Shown: piece after piece, positions 35,610 to 49,246 of the stretch
How the letters are laid out: each line of letters begins with the position of its first letter
Numbering within the stretch: the stretch's first letter is position 1
Source: Proteromonas lacertae
Taxonomy: Eukaryota > Sar > Bigyra > Opalinata > Proteromonadidae
Assembly (NCBI GenBank): GCA_002245135.1
Contig: NGBS01000315.1
Coordinates: 62,001 to 126,000, forward strand
Direction of reading: 5' to 3'
DNA: 64,000 bases
The notes under the pieces: model-generated
Databases searched by the model: none
Seen by the model: the letters and a program-made list of their open reading frames with translations, nothing else
Told to the model about the DNA's origin: nothing
Translations under genes and position numbers: made by a program

Positions 35610-38600
35610 TTATTCTTTTTCTATATATAGATCTAATTGAATATCACTGTCATATACTAAATTTTTAAGTATTGATTTACAATATGTAATTTCTGCATTA
35701 TCGATTGTTGTATCACCTATATAATGTGAAACGGTTGCTTTTGATATAGAAGGTGATGGTTTAGGTGATCTATCATTCGATACTGCAATATAATACATTC
35801 TTTTAAAACTCATTTTTTCTTTCAAACCACATATACATTCTTTTATTTGATCATCACAATCCAATACTTCTCGTTGATCATTTATTACATGTATAAAGCA
35901 GTTATTCAATAAGTAAATCATTTCTCTATTCTTTAGTGTTGCTAAATGAACTAAACAGCGTTTATTGTTATTCATACAATAGATATCTCCACCAAACATC
36001 TTTTTAAATATATCTAATTCAGTATCACTAATATCTTCAACTAATGGAGTTTTCTCTAATTTCAATTTATCACCATGATACAAGCAGTTATACCATACTA
36101 ACTCTTTGAATAAATATAACATAAACTCATTTTTCACATTATTATTATATAAGTAAGCAAATTGTTTCTGTATATTCTTAACATCATCTTCTCCAGCTTT
36201 ATGCTTCACACAATCATAAATATAATCGAATACTTCATCTGATATAAATTCCATTTCATGTTCATTAATTCTATCATAATATTTGATTTCATTCACTTTG
36301 TCTTTATATGGAATAGAATACTTCACTATATAATGACATAAGGTAAAAGCTTCTCTTTCTGATATTTTTTCATCTTTACCACATGGAAATACATATGTCT
36401 TAAGAAATTCCATATAGCCAAGTTTACCTACTATTCTTTTTATACCTTTTGAATATATTTTATCCCAATAATCTTTATCATAATATTTCTTATATTTTGC
36501 AGCATAATAGATATGTCTTGGTACATTTCCATATCTACTATTAAATCCTTTTGCTACTTCTTTCAAATCATCGCATAAACAATATTTTTCCCATTCTTCA
36601 ATTTCTTTTTTACTAAAAACATCCATAAAATAGTAAATTCGATGAGATTTTATTGTACATTTTGTAAAATTTGTATAATTTTTATAATCTGGTGAAGTGA
36701 CATATAAATAAATATGACCTTTACAATCTGTATCACTAATATCATATGAGTCACTAATCACAATATCACAAAATCTTTTTCTTTTACCTTCATCATATTC
36801 TACTTTCTTACCATTTAAATTGTATTGATCACAACTTTGTTCTTTAGCTTTAACTACACATACATTAATTTCATTACCTTTAAATTTTTCATTTAATTCT
36901 ATAATTTTATTTAATAAATAGATAACAAACGAAGTTTTCCCACAACCTGGATTTCCTCTCAATAAAATTCGTAAATCACCATTATATAAATCTTTGCTTT
37001 TAGTATCTTTTTCTTTTTCATCTGTAACATTTGTAAAACCTAATTCATTACAAATATTTTTGAGACTTTCTACTTTGTTTTCTTCTATATTCTTTATTTT
37101 GAAAGTTAAAATATGTCTTATCAATTCATCACATATTTTTGTATAAACATCTCTAACATAAACTACTTTATTAGGATATTGATATATATCACATTTTATT
37201 TCTATTGTTTTATTCTCCGCATTGTATACTGGACTTAAATCTCCAAATACTTTACATAAAGAGTTTGTAACTATTATTTATATAATTAATATATATATAT
37301 ACTTGGACGACCTATGCTATAAGCTTCTAGACTCTGATTAATAATCTTTAACATACATTTTGCATAATCTATTTCAAGTTTATTTAATTCATCTACATCT
37401 TTATTCATTTCTTTATCTTTTGTTTTATCTGTTCCGATTTCTTTATTTTTCTTATTTTCAAAATATTTTTCAAATAATTCAACTCTACTTTTCAAGTTAG
37501 TTACAGTTAATTTTGAATAATCTAATACGAAATTATTGTCTAGATTTCTCCATTCTTCAATAATTCTATGAGCTTCATTTTCAATATCATTGTATTGTTC
37601 TTTCATCTCTTTATTCTTTTTATTTTCAATAATCTGTTTATTTATTATCTTTTCACATATTGTATAATCATGTTTTATCTCTTCTTCTTCAACTTCATAA
37701 TCTACTATATCTACTGATGGATTTGTACATCCTGTAACTTCTAAATCTATGGATTTATTATCATCATAAATTAAATGTAATGATTCTACATTCTTTTTTT
37801 CTACCAAATAGTCAGTTAATTCATAAGAATTCATGTTAAATGTAGAAAATCTTAATCTTTTAGTCTTTATTGACATGATTAATTTTTGTGATTTATTCTT
37901 TTTTTCATTTTCTGTACCTGTTGATTTCATTTCATCCCATTTGTAAGTTTTCTTCATTTCTTCGACTATTTTATCTTGAAATATTCCATAATGCCCAAAA
38001 TCAGTATCATCATCTTCAAGTGATGATGTTACTTTATTGTGATTGTATGCAACAAATACAATATTGAATATTGGATTACATCTATCTAATTGATTAATAA
38101 TAACTTCATTATTAATATCTGAATTTATTTCTTCTTTAATTGACTATAATAACAATAATAATACTACAATATACATTAATTATTTCATTTTTCATAGCTC
38201 TTTTATCTTCATCATTTTTTTATCATAGTATATTACATCAATCAAATAATCTTCTAAGTCATGCAATATTTGTTTATTTTTTATAACATCTATTACCATT
38301 TTATTCATCTCTTCAAGTTCTAATATTTCAAATTGTTCATCCACATTTTGTAATTCATTTTCTAATTTCTCAGTTTCATCAGTCAATATACTTTTTGATA
38401 AATCACTATCATTGAATTTTCTTTTTTTTTGATTATTCGAAGTATTTTCTAATTCTCTTTTTCTTTTTTCTAATCCTTTCTTTTCCTTTTTCAATTCACA
38501 TAATTCAATACTATCATTAATTAAGTGTAAAAAGGTTTTCTTTTCACTATCATCTAAATATCTATCTTTAAATTTACCATATATTCCAATTATGTCATTA

Positions 38601-38879
38601 TTCTCATCATCTTTATTTTCAGGTTTTCTGTGATAAAGTTCATTTATCAAAAACTATATAATTAAATATTAATATATATTAATATTATACATAACCTTCA
38701 CAGATTATTCTCTTTACTCTATTCATACTATCTATTATCTCTTTCTTTTTATTCTTTGGGATATATCCATTATCATATAGCGCATTTGCAAGAATATCTT
38801 TATCGTTTTCATTATTCATATTTAGTCTTTTCAAATTATCGATAATATGGGATTTATGATAGCTATATAACATCTATAC

Positions 38880-38913
<34 letters not shown>

Positions 38914-40389
38914 TACATTTAGAAAGGCAATCACAGTATTCTTAGTTGGATGATTATTAGATATTGTCATTTGAACTCCACTTATACTGTATTTGTTAAT
39001 AATACATCCATCAATTGCTGGAAAATTAATGATTCTGCCAAAATCAACATATATACCATCAAAAATTACCCCATCTTTTATTAAACCACTGATATTATCA
39101 CCTTCTCTATTATCATATGATATTTTCCTTTCTGTAATTACACAATCTATAATTCTTTTATATTCCTTTGTCACATCTCCATCTGTTATTTTACAGTCTG
39201 TTAATATTCCATCTTCTATTACAGTTTTACCATTTTTATTTCTAGTTATACCACTTTCAAGAGTTACATTTTTAATCCTATATTTCTCACAATGATCAAG
39301 ATAATTAATGAATTTATCCATGTCCATATAAGTTAATCTATATTCAGGTAAATTAAATGGCAATTTTTTACCTTTATCTTTACTATTTGTCTTATAACTA
39401 GTATAACTACTATCTTCGAATATAATGTGACACATTCTTTCGAATATCAATGGATCTTTATTATTCAACATTTTACCTTCAAATACTTCATATAATAGTT
39501 TATAATCCGCAGCATCTAAAAAATAATGACTCAATATGTATTGTTTCACTTCTTTTGATATATACCTCAATCTGTCAGGTATTACATTAAATTGATCTGT
39601 ATCATATACAAATAACTCTTCTACATAAGAAGGTGGAATAAATAATGGTAATTTCTTTGCAGATTTCTTATAATTATCAATATAATCACATAAGTCTTTC
39701 AATGAATAATCGATATTTAAGTTACCTCCATATACAAGTGCATCATTTAATTTTTTCTTTTTCTCATCTTCATTCAATGTTTTGTTTTGATCAATTATAA
39801 TCTTTAATTCATCTTCACTGAACTGCGGTATATAATATTGAATGGGACATCTCTTATTTGCCATTATTTTATATTTGTCTGCTTTTGGAGAACTGAGCAT
39901 GATTATTACATTATCATCACTGAAATCATCTACACGAATCTGTTCATTATCGCTTATAATGATAGTTTTTCCTTTTAAATCGGGTATTTTTTTATTTCTT
40001 GTAAGGAATTCATGAGTATTGGCCAATCTATAATGCTTTTTTGTATCATTTACACCATATACTACTATGTTATATCCATCAAAGTCATCATCATTATTAA
40101 GACAATACGCCAAAAAGCAGCACAATGTAGACTTACCCAATTTGCTATTACCGTAGACTAAAAAACAATTCTGACGCTTCTCGTCTACACCTCTACTTCT
40201 TTTTACTTCATCTGTAATACCATTATAAATATCTACATAACAACCTCTTATTAAGATAGTATAACAATCAGAAGGATTATTAGAAGAGTAATAATTTAAA
40301 TAATACTCTTCTCCTTTAGTATTACAGTTTTTCTCCAACTTTAGGTTATTAATATCATGATACCTTATCACATAATTAAAACTCATCAA
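35610..40389 (-). CDS. Giant two-NTPase Crinkler/RHS-like protein (reverse strand paralogue)
   Basis: Five exons read leftwards: 40389-38917, 38873-38691, 38653-38175, 38143-37303 and 37270-35610. Intron positions match the 26841-33301 gene one for one. First NTPase: FLVYGNSKLGKST (Walker A about residue 80), KTIIISDNEQI, SSPKADKYKIMANKRCP, closing block FPAIDGC...VQMTISNNHP. The middle has Lys/Glu-rich coiled coils and the conserved block VAYNHNKVT...FGHYG (about 38,080-37,850). It lacks the Leu-rich repeat expansion of its sister. Second NTPase: IYQYPNKVVYVRDVY, GNPGCGKTSF near 36,950, YVTSPDYKNYTNF, YGNVPRHIYYAA, then HLATLKNREMIYLLNNCFIH. A one-base discrepancy lies in a seven-base run (38215-38221). 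About 1,545 residues. The first intron is almost pure ATT repeat. Confidence 0.72.
38874..38916 (-). repeat. ATT trinucleotide microsatellite forming an intron
   Basis: The 43-base first intron consists of GT, about eleven ATT units and a TGTATAG end. The equivalent intron in the 26841 gene is 28 bases and has no microsatellite. Confidence 0.8.
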
Positions 40390-40814
40390 AATAAAAGAAA
40401 TGCTATTACTATACTCGTCGTTTGATAATTATAGTTATTGAAAAGTATAGTTATAAATATGTCAATGACATGTAATATACATATCACATATCAAATGGAC
40501 TTAATTCTTAGCAATGACTTTATACAATCAATTTCATTTTATCCTTCTGAAGTGCTACTTTAGTGAATGATGTGAATTTTGTTATCTGTGATGCTTGAAA
40601 TATATACCAATAATCTCTCTGTATAAGAAAAAATACAATTAGTTATATATGAATATATAAAGAGCCTATGATAATTGTTTAAATGACGAAAATTTTAAAT
40701 AATGACAAACAAAAATCAAACTAAACGATATTTCATGAATTGTACAAAGAAATAATGATAATATATATAAAATTTGTTATTGAAATAATTACTTTCTTCA
40801 ATTACTTCTCACTA
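40390..40814. other. Upstream region of the reverse-strand NTPase gene
   Basis: This is AT-rich with no open frame. Read towards the gene, only one ATTGG is seen (complement of CCAAT at about 40,598-40,602). The CCAAT array found before the 26841 gene is absent. Confidence 0.4.
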
Positions 40815-41400
40815 AAGTCTCAAAGTCTTCATCACTTTCATACATTGAGCTTAACAAATAATTCTAAAAATTCATTCATACTTATTAATCCAGGGTTTCA
40901 TTGTATATCGAAAATGATTAATAAACTGATTTAATGCTTGATCTTGTGCAATTTTAACTTCTATTATAGTTTGCCATTGTTTTCACAATCTAACATGTGG
41001 AATATCTCCTTTACTACATTATATCGATTTTCTTGCATTGGAAGAACTAACGCTTCAATAAATTCATTCAACGATATTGTACCATCAGCTTCTCGCTTAA
41101 ATCCATTCATCAATATATCTACTTCATATCTCTCAAATTTCATTCCTACGTCTATTAATGCGAATTGTATGTGATCCAATTGTAATCTGTCTCTGTGATA
41201 TTTATCTATTACTTCTAATGCACGACACAAGCATCTACCACCTCTATCACTTCTATCGTAAGCTGCTTTTCTTATCATCTTCAACATTGTTTCAGGATCC
41301 ATCGGAATATATTCTTTTACACGTTTTGCTGGTTTTTCCGCCACACGGGGAACAACAATGATAATGGTAATACTAAAGTGGATTTTGCTTTTGTTGAAGG
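40815..41400 (-). pseudogene. Calcyphosin-like EF-hand protein, decayed
   Basis: An open stretch at 41344-40964 encodes EF-hand-like helices: YHRDRLQLDHIQFALIDVG, then DGTISLNEFIEALVLPM and FHMLDCENNGKL. It has no ATG at its start. After a stop, homology continues in other frames (SMNEFLELFVKLN; DEDFETLVRSN), fitting the last EF-hand and the DxDYFELMMRN-like end of calcyphosin proteins. The loss of the start and the in-frame stops indicate a pseudogene, or a gene with unrecognised introns. The family is calcium-binding; loop 1 lacks a complete D-x-D-x-D ligand set. Confidence 0.55.
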
Positions 41401-41690
41401 AATCAAAAATGTTGTTATCGAAGATTTAATAAGAAATGAGTTGAAAGAGTGGGTAATGTGGTTAAAAAAAGCGATGAAAAATGTATGATGATATGGATAT
41501 AATTAATATTGACTAGCACTGCTAATAAAGTTCTTAAAAGATATATCATTCTAATACATTTCTTAAATATTATACTCAAAATATTATTTTATTAAATTAG
41601 ATTTCGATTATGATTAAACATAAATAATAACTACATAGAAAGATAGAGAAAAAAAAAACAAATCAATTGATATATTTATTATACATTCAA

Positions 41691-41714
41691 AATAACCCTA
41701 ATCCTAACCATAAT
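41691..41714. repeat. Short telomere-like tract
   Basis: ATAACCCTAATCCTAACCAT contains about two and a half CCCTAA-like units. It sits ~110 bases outside the inverted-repeat arm that begins near 41,804. It may be an interstitial relic of chromosome-end healing, or chance. Confidence 0.3.
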
Positions 41715-41803
41715 ACTTACAAAAATACAAGCGTTTCATGATTTGACTTGAGTCATTTTTTTATTTTTTTTTTTTAGTAATAAGATGGTGAATGTATGGT
41801 GTT

Positions 41804-42340
41804 GTCCCGCGATAAAGAAATCTGCGCGATAAAGGAGTTATAAACTTTCCTTTTAAACTATATTATAGTTATTATATATACTACATATCCTTTACATACC
41901 ATATGTTATTAAGCTACATCTGCGATATATATTTTTTTGAACTTTATCCCAACATATTGAAACAATTATAATTCTATTTTTAATTTTTTTGCTTCAATCA
42001 CTACTAGAGTTAAAAATACATTAGTTTAAACAATTAAATCACACATATTTAGATGTTAAGACACTTAAAAACGAAAAAATAAAAAATCTATTCAAGCCTC
42101 ATTCAAGCTTGTTTTTTCGAAATAAATTTTAAGCAGGTAAATGCAATAAGTAGGTATTCCTTTTCTATTTAAAACCTTTATCCCGATGTCTACTATTGTT
42201 ATAAGCTTTTAAAATTCTGTAATATTATCATTAGAACAGTTGATTTATGAATTTTCTGTTGTAATAATATCTTGTTATTCTTATTTTCCTATTCAAAGTG
42301 TTTAATCAAATTATAGAGGAAGTAAAAAAGAAAATCTATT
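41804..42340. repeat. Inverted-repeat arm, partner of 33,425-33,975
   Basis: GCGATAAAGAAATCTGCGCG and the following ~100 bases are the reverse complement of the end of the Pro/Tyr-rich gene and its flank. A second matching block lies at 42,215-42,340. The two arms enclose the reverse-strand NTPase gene. Confidence 0.75.
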
Positions 42341-43729
42341 TAGAAAGGAATATTGATCTATTTAGAAGTATGTAAAAATCCAACATCAATGTATACATAT
42401 CAAAGATTATTGATTCAAGTGATTAATATACTAATATATTATATGGTAACGGAATAACAATGGCGTTTATAAGGGATTATGATAAACATCAGGAAAAGAA
42501 ACAAATTGTACAAACTCACACTGTGTATTCCTAGTATATCCTTGTAGAATAAGATCTTATTTAAGTAATGTTGGTTTAAAATCAATAGATCAATTTTAGA
42601 AATGTGATAGAGATATATTAAAAATAGTTTTTTTATTGTTTAGCTGCTTTAGGATATTTTTCAATAATTATATCTAACAGCAACATTATTTCTAATTTAT
42701 TCTATTTTATTGAAACAATTCAAACATTTCAAACAATTCTAGGAAATTAGCAAAAACAAATAGTCAGAATCAGAGATTATTAAGTGAATATTATTGTAGT
42801 AAAGAAGATTTTAAAGAAGCAAGTTTATTAAGCTGCATTTGTATATATATTTATGATATTTTTAAAACAATCTGTGGTATGAGAATTAGATGATTATTAT
42901 TAAACATTGGCTTGTCATCAATATAGATAATACATTGTATCAATCAATTGATTAATTGATCAATTGTATCAAGAATGGAGAGTTGGTTAAAGCAGAGATA
43001 GGTTATACTTGGTGTTATACAAGAATGTATCAAAGACTTAGTCATCCTTATCATCTATTGTATGTTGTTTGGGAAAACTCGGAGAAGTCAATTAGAGATT
43101 AAGGATTAATTTACAAAGACCACGTAGGAGGAATCTTGTAGGAACCATACCTAAATGTGACAATGGCACGTTGTGGCAGAGTCCCATTTATATACTATAT
43201 ATACAAGTGAAGCATACACTAATTAATCAACTAAATTTAGATAATGTCCAATTAATACCTTTTACAAATCATATTTATTAATTCAAATTTTTAATTTCAT
43301 TTTCTTTTTCTACCACATTGGATATATTAACTGTTTTCAATTCTCATATATACTATTTATTAGACTAATCTAAGATATTGTGGTAATTATTTCATTCTTT
43401 CTATTCTTTCAAATTGTTTATTTGGTGATGATGAAAGGTAGAGTATCATAACACCTAAACAAAAAAAATAACTGAAAATTTGTTAAAAAAAATAACTTTG
43501 TATTCTTTTCCTTCCATATTAACAATATCAAATGCACTCAGTATAATATTATTTAAATCAAGTAATATACATACAATTTCACTAAGTTTATCAAAATGCA
43601 ATAACTGAACATAACTCAATTTTTTTGATATTTATAAGTAAAGAAATATACTGAACATTTGAATTCTATTTTCTTCTTTTTCTTCTATCCCTAACTAGCT
43701 ATATCTAGTTGTTTATAATTGTAGGACAT
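42341..43729. other. Long interval with probable decayed coding sequence
   Basis: Around 42,345-42,410 a frame reads LEVCKNPTSMYTYQRLLIQV. Around 42,770-42,810 another reads QRLLSEYYCSKEDFKEA. Both look protein-coding in composition but are broken by stops within a few dozen codons. I cannot name the ancestor; a helical-repeat protein is possible. 43,200-43,729 shows nothing except the leader of the next gene. Confidence 0.35.
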
Positions 43730-46700
43730 ATGGATGTTGAAGTAGATACGATATTGAAGTGTGATTATGCTGGTGAACGAATTTATCGTGATGTAAGGTA
43801 TTTAAATAATCCTTTTTTTATTAAAAGAGAATGTTATACAAAAATTTACAATAAAATAAAGGAATATATGGCATTAAAACATGGAATCCAAAAGAATTTC
43901 CTAGTTTATGGTAATAGTGGTATAGGTAAAACATGTTTTTGCTTATATTTATGTAAAGAACTTCAGTATTTCAATGATGTTCAAGTAATATTCAGAAATT
44001 CTACTTACACATATTATTACAAAAGAGTAGGTGAGAATAGGTATAATGATGATGGAAATCTCCCAGAAAGACAGGTAAAAAACAATAATCAAAAATCAAT
44101 AATAATATGTGATAATATTCCAATTTCAGAAGATGAGTATAGTGAAGATGATGTGGTTATACTGGTTACTGGTATGAAGCTGAAAAAATATAAAGTAATG
44201 CGTAGCAAGAGAGCTCCAATTCAATTCTGCCTTTTACCTTTCAATAATATAGAAATTGAATTATATAAAGATTTTTTAGTAAATAGTAATACAATGATAA
44301 TTGATCCTAATTATAAAGAAAAATATGGAGGAATTCCTGTTTTTTTTGACATCAATCTTGATGAAATAATTGATGAATATAAAATGATTGATGTTTATGG
44401 TGGTATTGCTGCTAAATATAATGAATATATATATATTTATGATGTTAAGAATGAGTTTGAAATTCCTCAGAAATTGAAATTTATCTCAAATTATATTGAA
44501 GAAATGGTATCAAAGAAAGTAATTATAGATGAAAACAATTATAATATTTATCTTGCTCTTTTAACAGAAAAAATCGAAGGAAAAAATGAGAAAATAGGTT
44601 CAGAAGGTGGATGGTATTATCAACATTTGGTATTATATCTGAAATCTTGTAATATTGAATCAAAAATAACTGAAGAATCACAATTGGATGGAATAGATAG
44701 AAGAAATTTACCATTATTCATTAATTGTTCATTTCAATCTAATTTTCCATGTGTCGATGCAATAGAGATTAATAGAAAGTGTATAAATGGAATACAAGTA
44801 ACTGTATCTGACCAACATAGCATTAAAGAATCTGTAAGTATTTTATTCAATGTGATATTTAAAGAAACATATAGAAAGAGAAAAGAAATCATCATAGCAA
44901 TGTTTCAGAATAGAGAAATAGATGAACTTTCTGAAACTCTTTATTATTTAGGAGTATATTAATTATCTAGTTTTTTATATTTATATAGTATACACCATCT
45001 TCAATGATAGATCAAGCATTAAATATCCATATGAATAAAGTAAATGAATATATACAAACTGAGTCAGAATTAAGATTTGGATTTAAAATACTTTTTTTAT
45101 TTGAATTATTCACAGATGCTAGTACAAATATTGATAATTGTGTAATAAGAATTATCAAATCAATAACAATAGAAAATATGAATAAAATCTTTGATAAAGA
45201 TGAATTAGTAGATATTATCAAAGATATTACAGTTGTAGCTGTTGAATTGAAAATTATCAATACTTACTATAATAAAGAAGAATTACAAGCATTAAAACAG
45301 ATTAAAGCAAAGTGGGAAGATCCTGGAGTTAATAAAGTTAATATTACCCCAAAAGATAAAAAAAAAATATCCAAAGAAATATTAGAATTTGAAGATAATA
45401 AAACAAAATGGGAAGAATATCAAAAAATAATAAACAGAAAACCATTTGAAAATTATGAGAATAATAATGTTAAAATTATAATAAAAAAGAAAGTAGAGAA
45501 ATTAATATTTGATGCAAAAGATTATGCTTATGACTGTTTTATTCAGAATGAAATAGATAATGATATACATAAAAAAGGAAGGTCAAATATAAAAGGAAGA
45601 AATATAATGAAAAAGAATAAGGATATTATTACAAAAATAATAAAAGAAGAAGTTCAAAAGGTGGAAAGTGATGATGAGTTAATTAATAAATACCTTAATG
45701 AAGATTATAATCCCAGATTTGTAATTACAATGATAAGTCATAAATATGATGTGGCAATGAATATAGAAGATAGTTTTGAATTTAGTCAATATGGTGAAAA
45801 TTTAAAAGGAAAAATGTCAAAATACATAGAATATATTTATCCATCATATAATTCATTTGAAGATGTAATAAAAGTGAGAATAATGACAAACAAATTCAAA
45901 AGAGTGGAACAAGCTAATGAAATTATATCATATATCGAATTAGAGAGAAGAAGAATAAACGATCTGACATTAAATGTTGGTAATATATATTATGAAGATG
46001 ATAAGAAGAAAAAACTTGAATTAAATGAAGAAGAGTTAGGTATAACGAATGATTTGATAGAAGAATTAAAAAGTAATCAAAAAATGAAAAGGTTTTTGGA
46101 TTCTAATTTTATATATTTAAATCCATCAAATATGATATGTAGATCATATAAAGAAGGTTTAGATAAGTTAAATGTGATTTTAAGTAATTATATTTCTCCA
46201 ACAACATTTTATACAAAAGATGGACAAAGAAGAAACTATTGTGATTGTAGAAAGGATAATACAAAACCAATTCTAAATCCATATTTATTGATTGAATTAA
46301 AAAATGAAAATAATATAAATATTACCATTAGAGATGAATTGGATTCTGATAATTTTGCATATGATAATTTGTGTGGCTTAATTTTAAAAGCAAAAGATTA
46401 TAAAGATGAAGTTTATAATGTTAAAGAAATTTTAACTTGTCCATATTGTTATGAGAATAATATAACGATAATTCCAAGAGAATGTGAATATATAAATGAT
46501 TTTGACAATAGAAAATCATTCTATTGTTATTATTGTAAAATGAATGTATCATGCATACCTAAATTAGATGCTAAAGGTAAAACCGAATTGAGATATGTAG
46601 AAGGTGGTATTAATATATTATATAATAATGAACTGAAAGAAAGTTATAAATACCATGATGATGCTCCTACTCCTCCTCCTCACAATGCTACATCATCTTT

Positions 46701-49246
46701 TTCCTCTACTGACGATGAAATTGAAACTGAAGATAGTAAAAAAGAAGATGCTAATGATTATTTTTCTGTTCCATTTTCATACTCTACTGATACAGCAATG
46801 GAAAATAAAGATAATAATAATAATGCAATTACTGATTCTCTTAAAAGAAAGTGGAAAGGAACAGATGTGGAGAAGGGGACAAAGAAAAGTAAGTATGATA
46901 ATAATAGATACGAAGCTTTTGCTCCTCTTCCTCCTTCTGATAATGCTTCTAGTAAAATGGAAAGTGAAAATGATGAAGATGATTATGAAAAGTATTTTTC
47001 TAGGAGTAACTCTGCTAGAGTCTATCCTCCAAATAAGAAAATTAAAACTACTTACAATTTTTTTCAAACATTACAACTAAAACCACCACCATTCAAGAGA
47101 AATAGTATATAAATTTATATATAATAAAATAGGTTTTGATTATTTGCAATATATATTTAGTAGTCAACAACCCCCAAAATTTATGTATAATGAAACGTTG
47201 ATAAAGCTTGATGAGAGTATAAAAATATTTCAATATCCAATGAAAAAGATATTAGTAAGAGATTATTATCCACTCTTTTGGAAAAGAATAGAATATAATA
47301 TAATTCTTAATTATTTTAATGTTTTTAATAATGATGAAGAAAAATTAAAAGAATTATTGAATTATTTAGATGTAGATGTTCATCCTTTAGATAATATTAA
47401 AAATATTGTTGAAAGAGAGAAAGAAAGATTAAAAAGAATTATCAAATTTGAACCTACTAATATTAATGTTAAAAGTTACTATTTATTAAGAGGTCAACCA
47501 GGATGTGGAAAATCCACCTTTTTAATTTATTTTATTTTAAAATTTATCCAAATGAAGGAAAAATTAGGTATTAATTTAGGTTTGACATATTTCAAAAGTA
47601 CAAAGAAAGAAGATGGAAATCTGAATTATCCTGCTAGATATTGTTTGAATGGATGTAATTTAAAAGAAGGTGGAAAAACTGAAAATATAGTAATATGTGA
47701 TTCATATAATATTGATTATGAAACCGTATCAGAGGGTAGGATAATTATTAATGTCAGTTCTCCAGATAATAAAAACTATTCTTATATGAAAGAATTTGAA
47801 CATCATAATAAAGTCTATTTCTATTTAGATATTTGTAATAAAAAAGAGATAGATATATGGAAAGAAAATTGTTTACCTGCTGAATTAGGAAATGCAATTG
47901 ATAATGATCTTATTTCTTTATACAATCGAGTACCAAGACATTTATATTTTGCAGCAATATATAAAGCATATTATATAACAGAAGATAAACCAAATGGAAG
48001 AAATTATTGGGATGAAATATATACAAATTGTATTAAAACAACTGTGAATACCCTTGGTTATTATGATTTTATAAAGAAATATCTTTTTCCATGTGAAAGA
48101 GATAATGAAACAAAAAACTTGGAAAATGATATTGTGGTTGATATAGAGAAAGAAAAATTTATTGTTGATAGATTAGATACAGATTTATCACATTATGTTG
48201 TAAAATACAAAGTATTAGATTATGATTCAATTGATAGACTTCAATTAGAATATATATCTGATGAAGTATTTAAATATCTATATTTATGTACAAGTCACAG
48301 ATACACTGAAAAAGAATTTAAAAATATAATGGATTATTTTATATCTGTAATAAGAACAAATGAAAATCATCCACTATATAAACTATTATTCAGAGAATTG
48401 GTGTGGTATTCAATTACGAATAATGTAGAGTGGGATAATAAAGTCATAAAGTTTAATAATATTCAGATGAATGTATTAGATAAATATTTCCGAAATACTA
48501 CAACATCAATAGGATGTGGAGAAGGTTATTATATTGGTCAATTTGATATTGGTAAAAATTATGATATTTGTTATATTGTTAATAATGTTGTTGTACTTCC
48601 ATTTTCGCATGATGTAAATAAAATAATGAATGATAAAGAATTTATAAAGTATTTTGAGGATTATTCAAAAGATATTAATTGGCATATATATCCAGTAATA
48701 ATTAAAATTGAAGATATACAGAATGGTAAGCAGTATGTAAATGATAATGAGTATGTTAAATTAACTGTACAACTGCCTAAACAATATGTAATAGATCAAT
48801 CATTTAACTTTCTTTACACTATTGAAGGGTTTAAAGAATGGATTGATGCTTATGAAAGAAGTGTTATATACAATATTATAGATCAAAATAATGATTTAAG
48901 ACAAATTATTTATTGTTTGTTAAGTTTATATTGTACAGAATCATGTGAATCGTTTTGTTTGGCTCATTATCAATCTAATAAAGAGAAATTCGTGGATGAA
49001 ATTACCCATAATTCATACGATATGAATGTATTACCAGCTTATATATTGGTTATAATTTATAAAGAAGAAGGTGATTATCTAGAAAGATATGTAAATTTTA
49101 AAGGTAAGTTGCAATATAGTCTATTTGGATATATTAAAAATACTGAAAAAGGTTATGTAATTATAAATAATTTTGGTAAAGAAGTAAAACAGATTAAAGA
49201 TGAAAAAATATATATGCTATTATATAAGTATGAAGAATCAAACTGA
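43730..49246 (+). CDS. Giant two-NTPase Crinkler/RHS-like protein with zinc ribbon
   Basis: Three exons: 43730-44953, 44989-47104 and 47133-49246, 1,817 residues with no frame break. The start is ATG 43730. First NTPase: FLVYGNSGIGKTCF (residue ~58), KSIIICDNIPISEDEYSED, then FPCVDAI...IQVTVSDQHSI (about 338-365), the family's closing block. The middle has coiled coils, a conserved block FVITMISHKYDV...FSQYGENLKGKM (about 45,715-45,820) and a zinc-ribbon-like module (CPYCYEN, then FYCYYCKMN, 46,438-46,545), preceded by CDCRKDN. A Ser/Asp/Pro-rich disordered linker spans 46,650-47,090. Second NTPase: FQYPMKKILVRDYY, GQPGCGKSTF near 47,490, VSSPDNKNYSYM, YNRVPRHLYFAAIY. This is the only giant member fully open in this sequence, so it is the best reference for the family. 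Confidence 0.75.

Noticed and set aside
46655-47080. A 141-codon open stretch overlapping the 43730 gene in another frame
   Set aside because: Met/Leu/Lys-only composition. It is a shadow of the disordered linker in the intact long gene.
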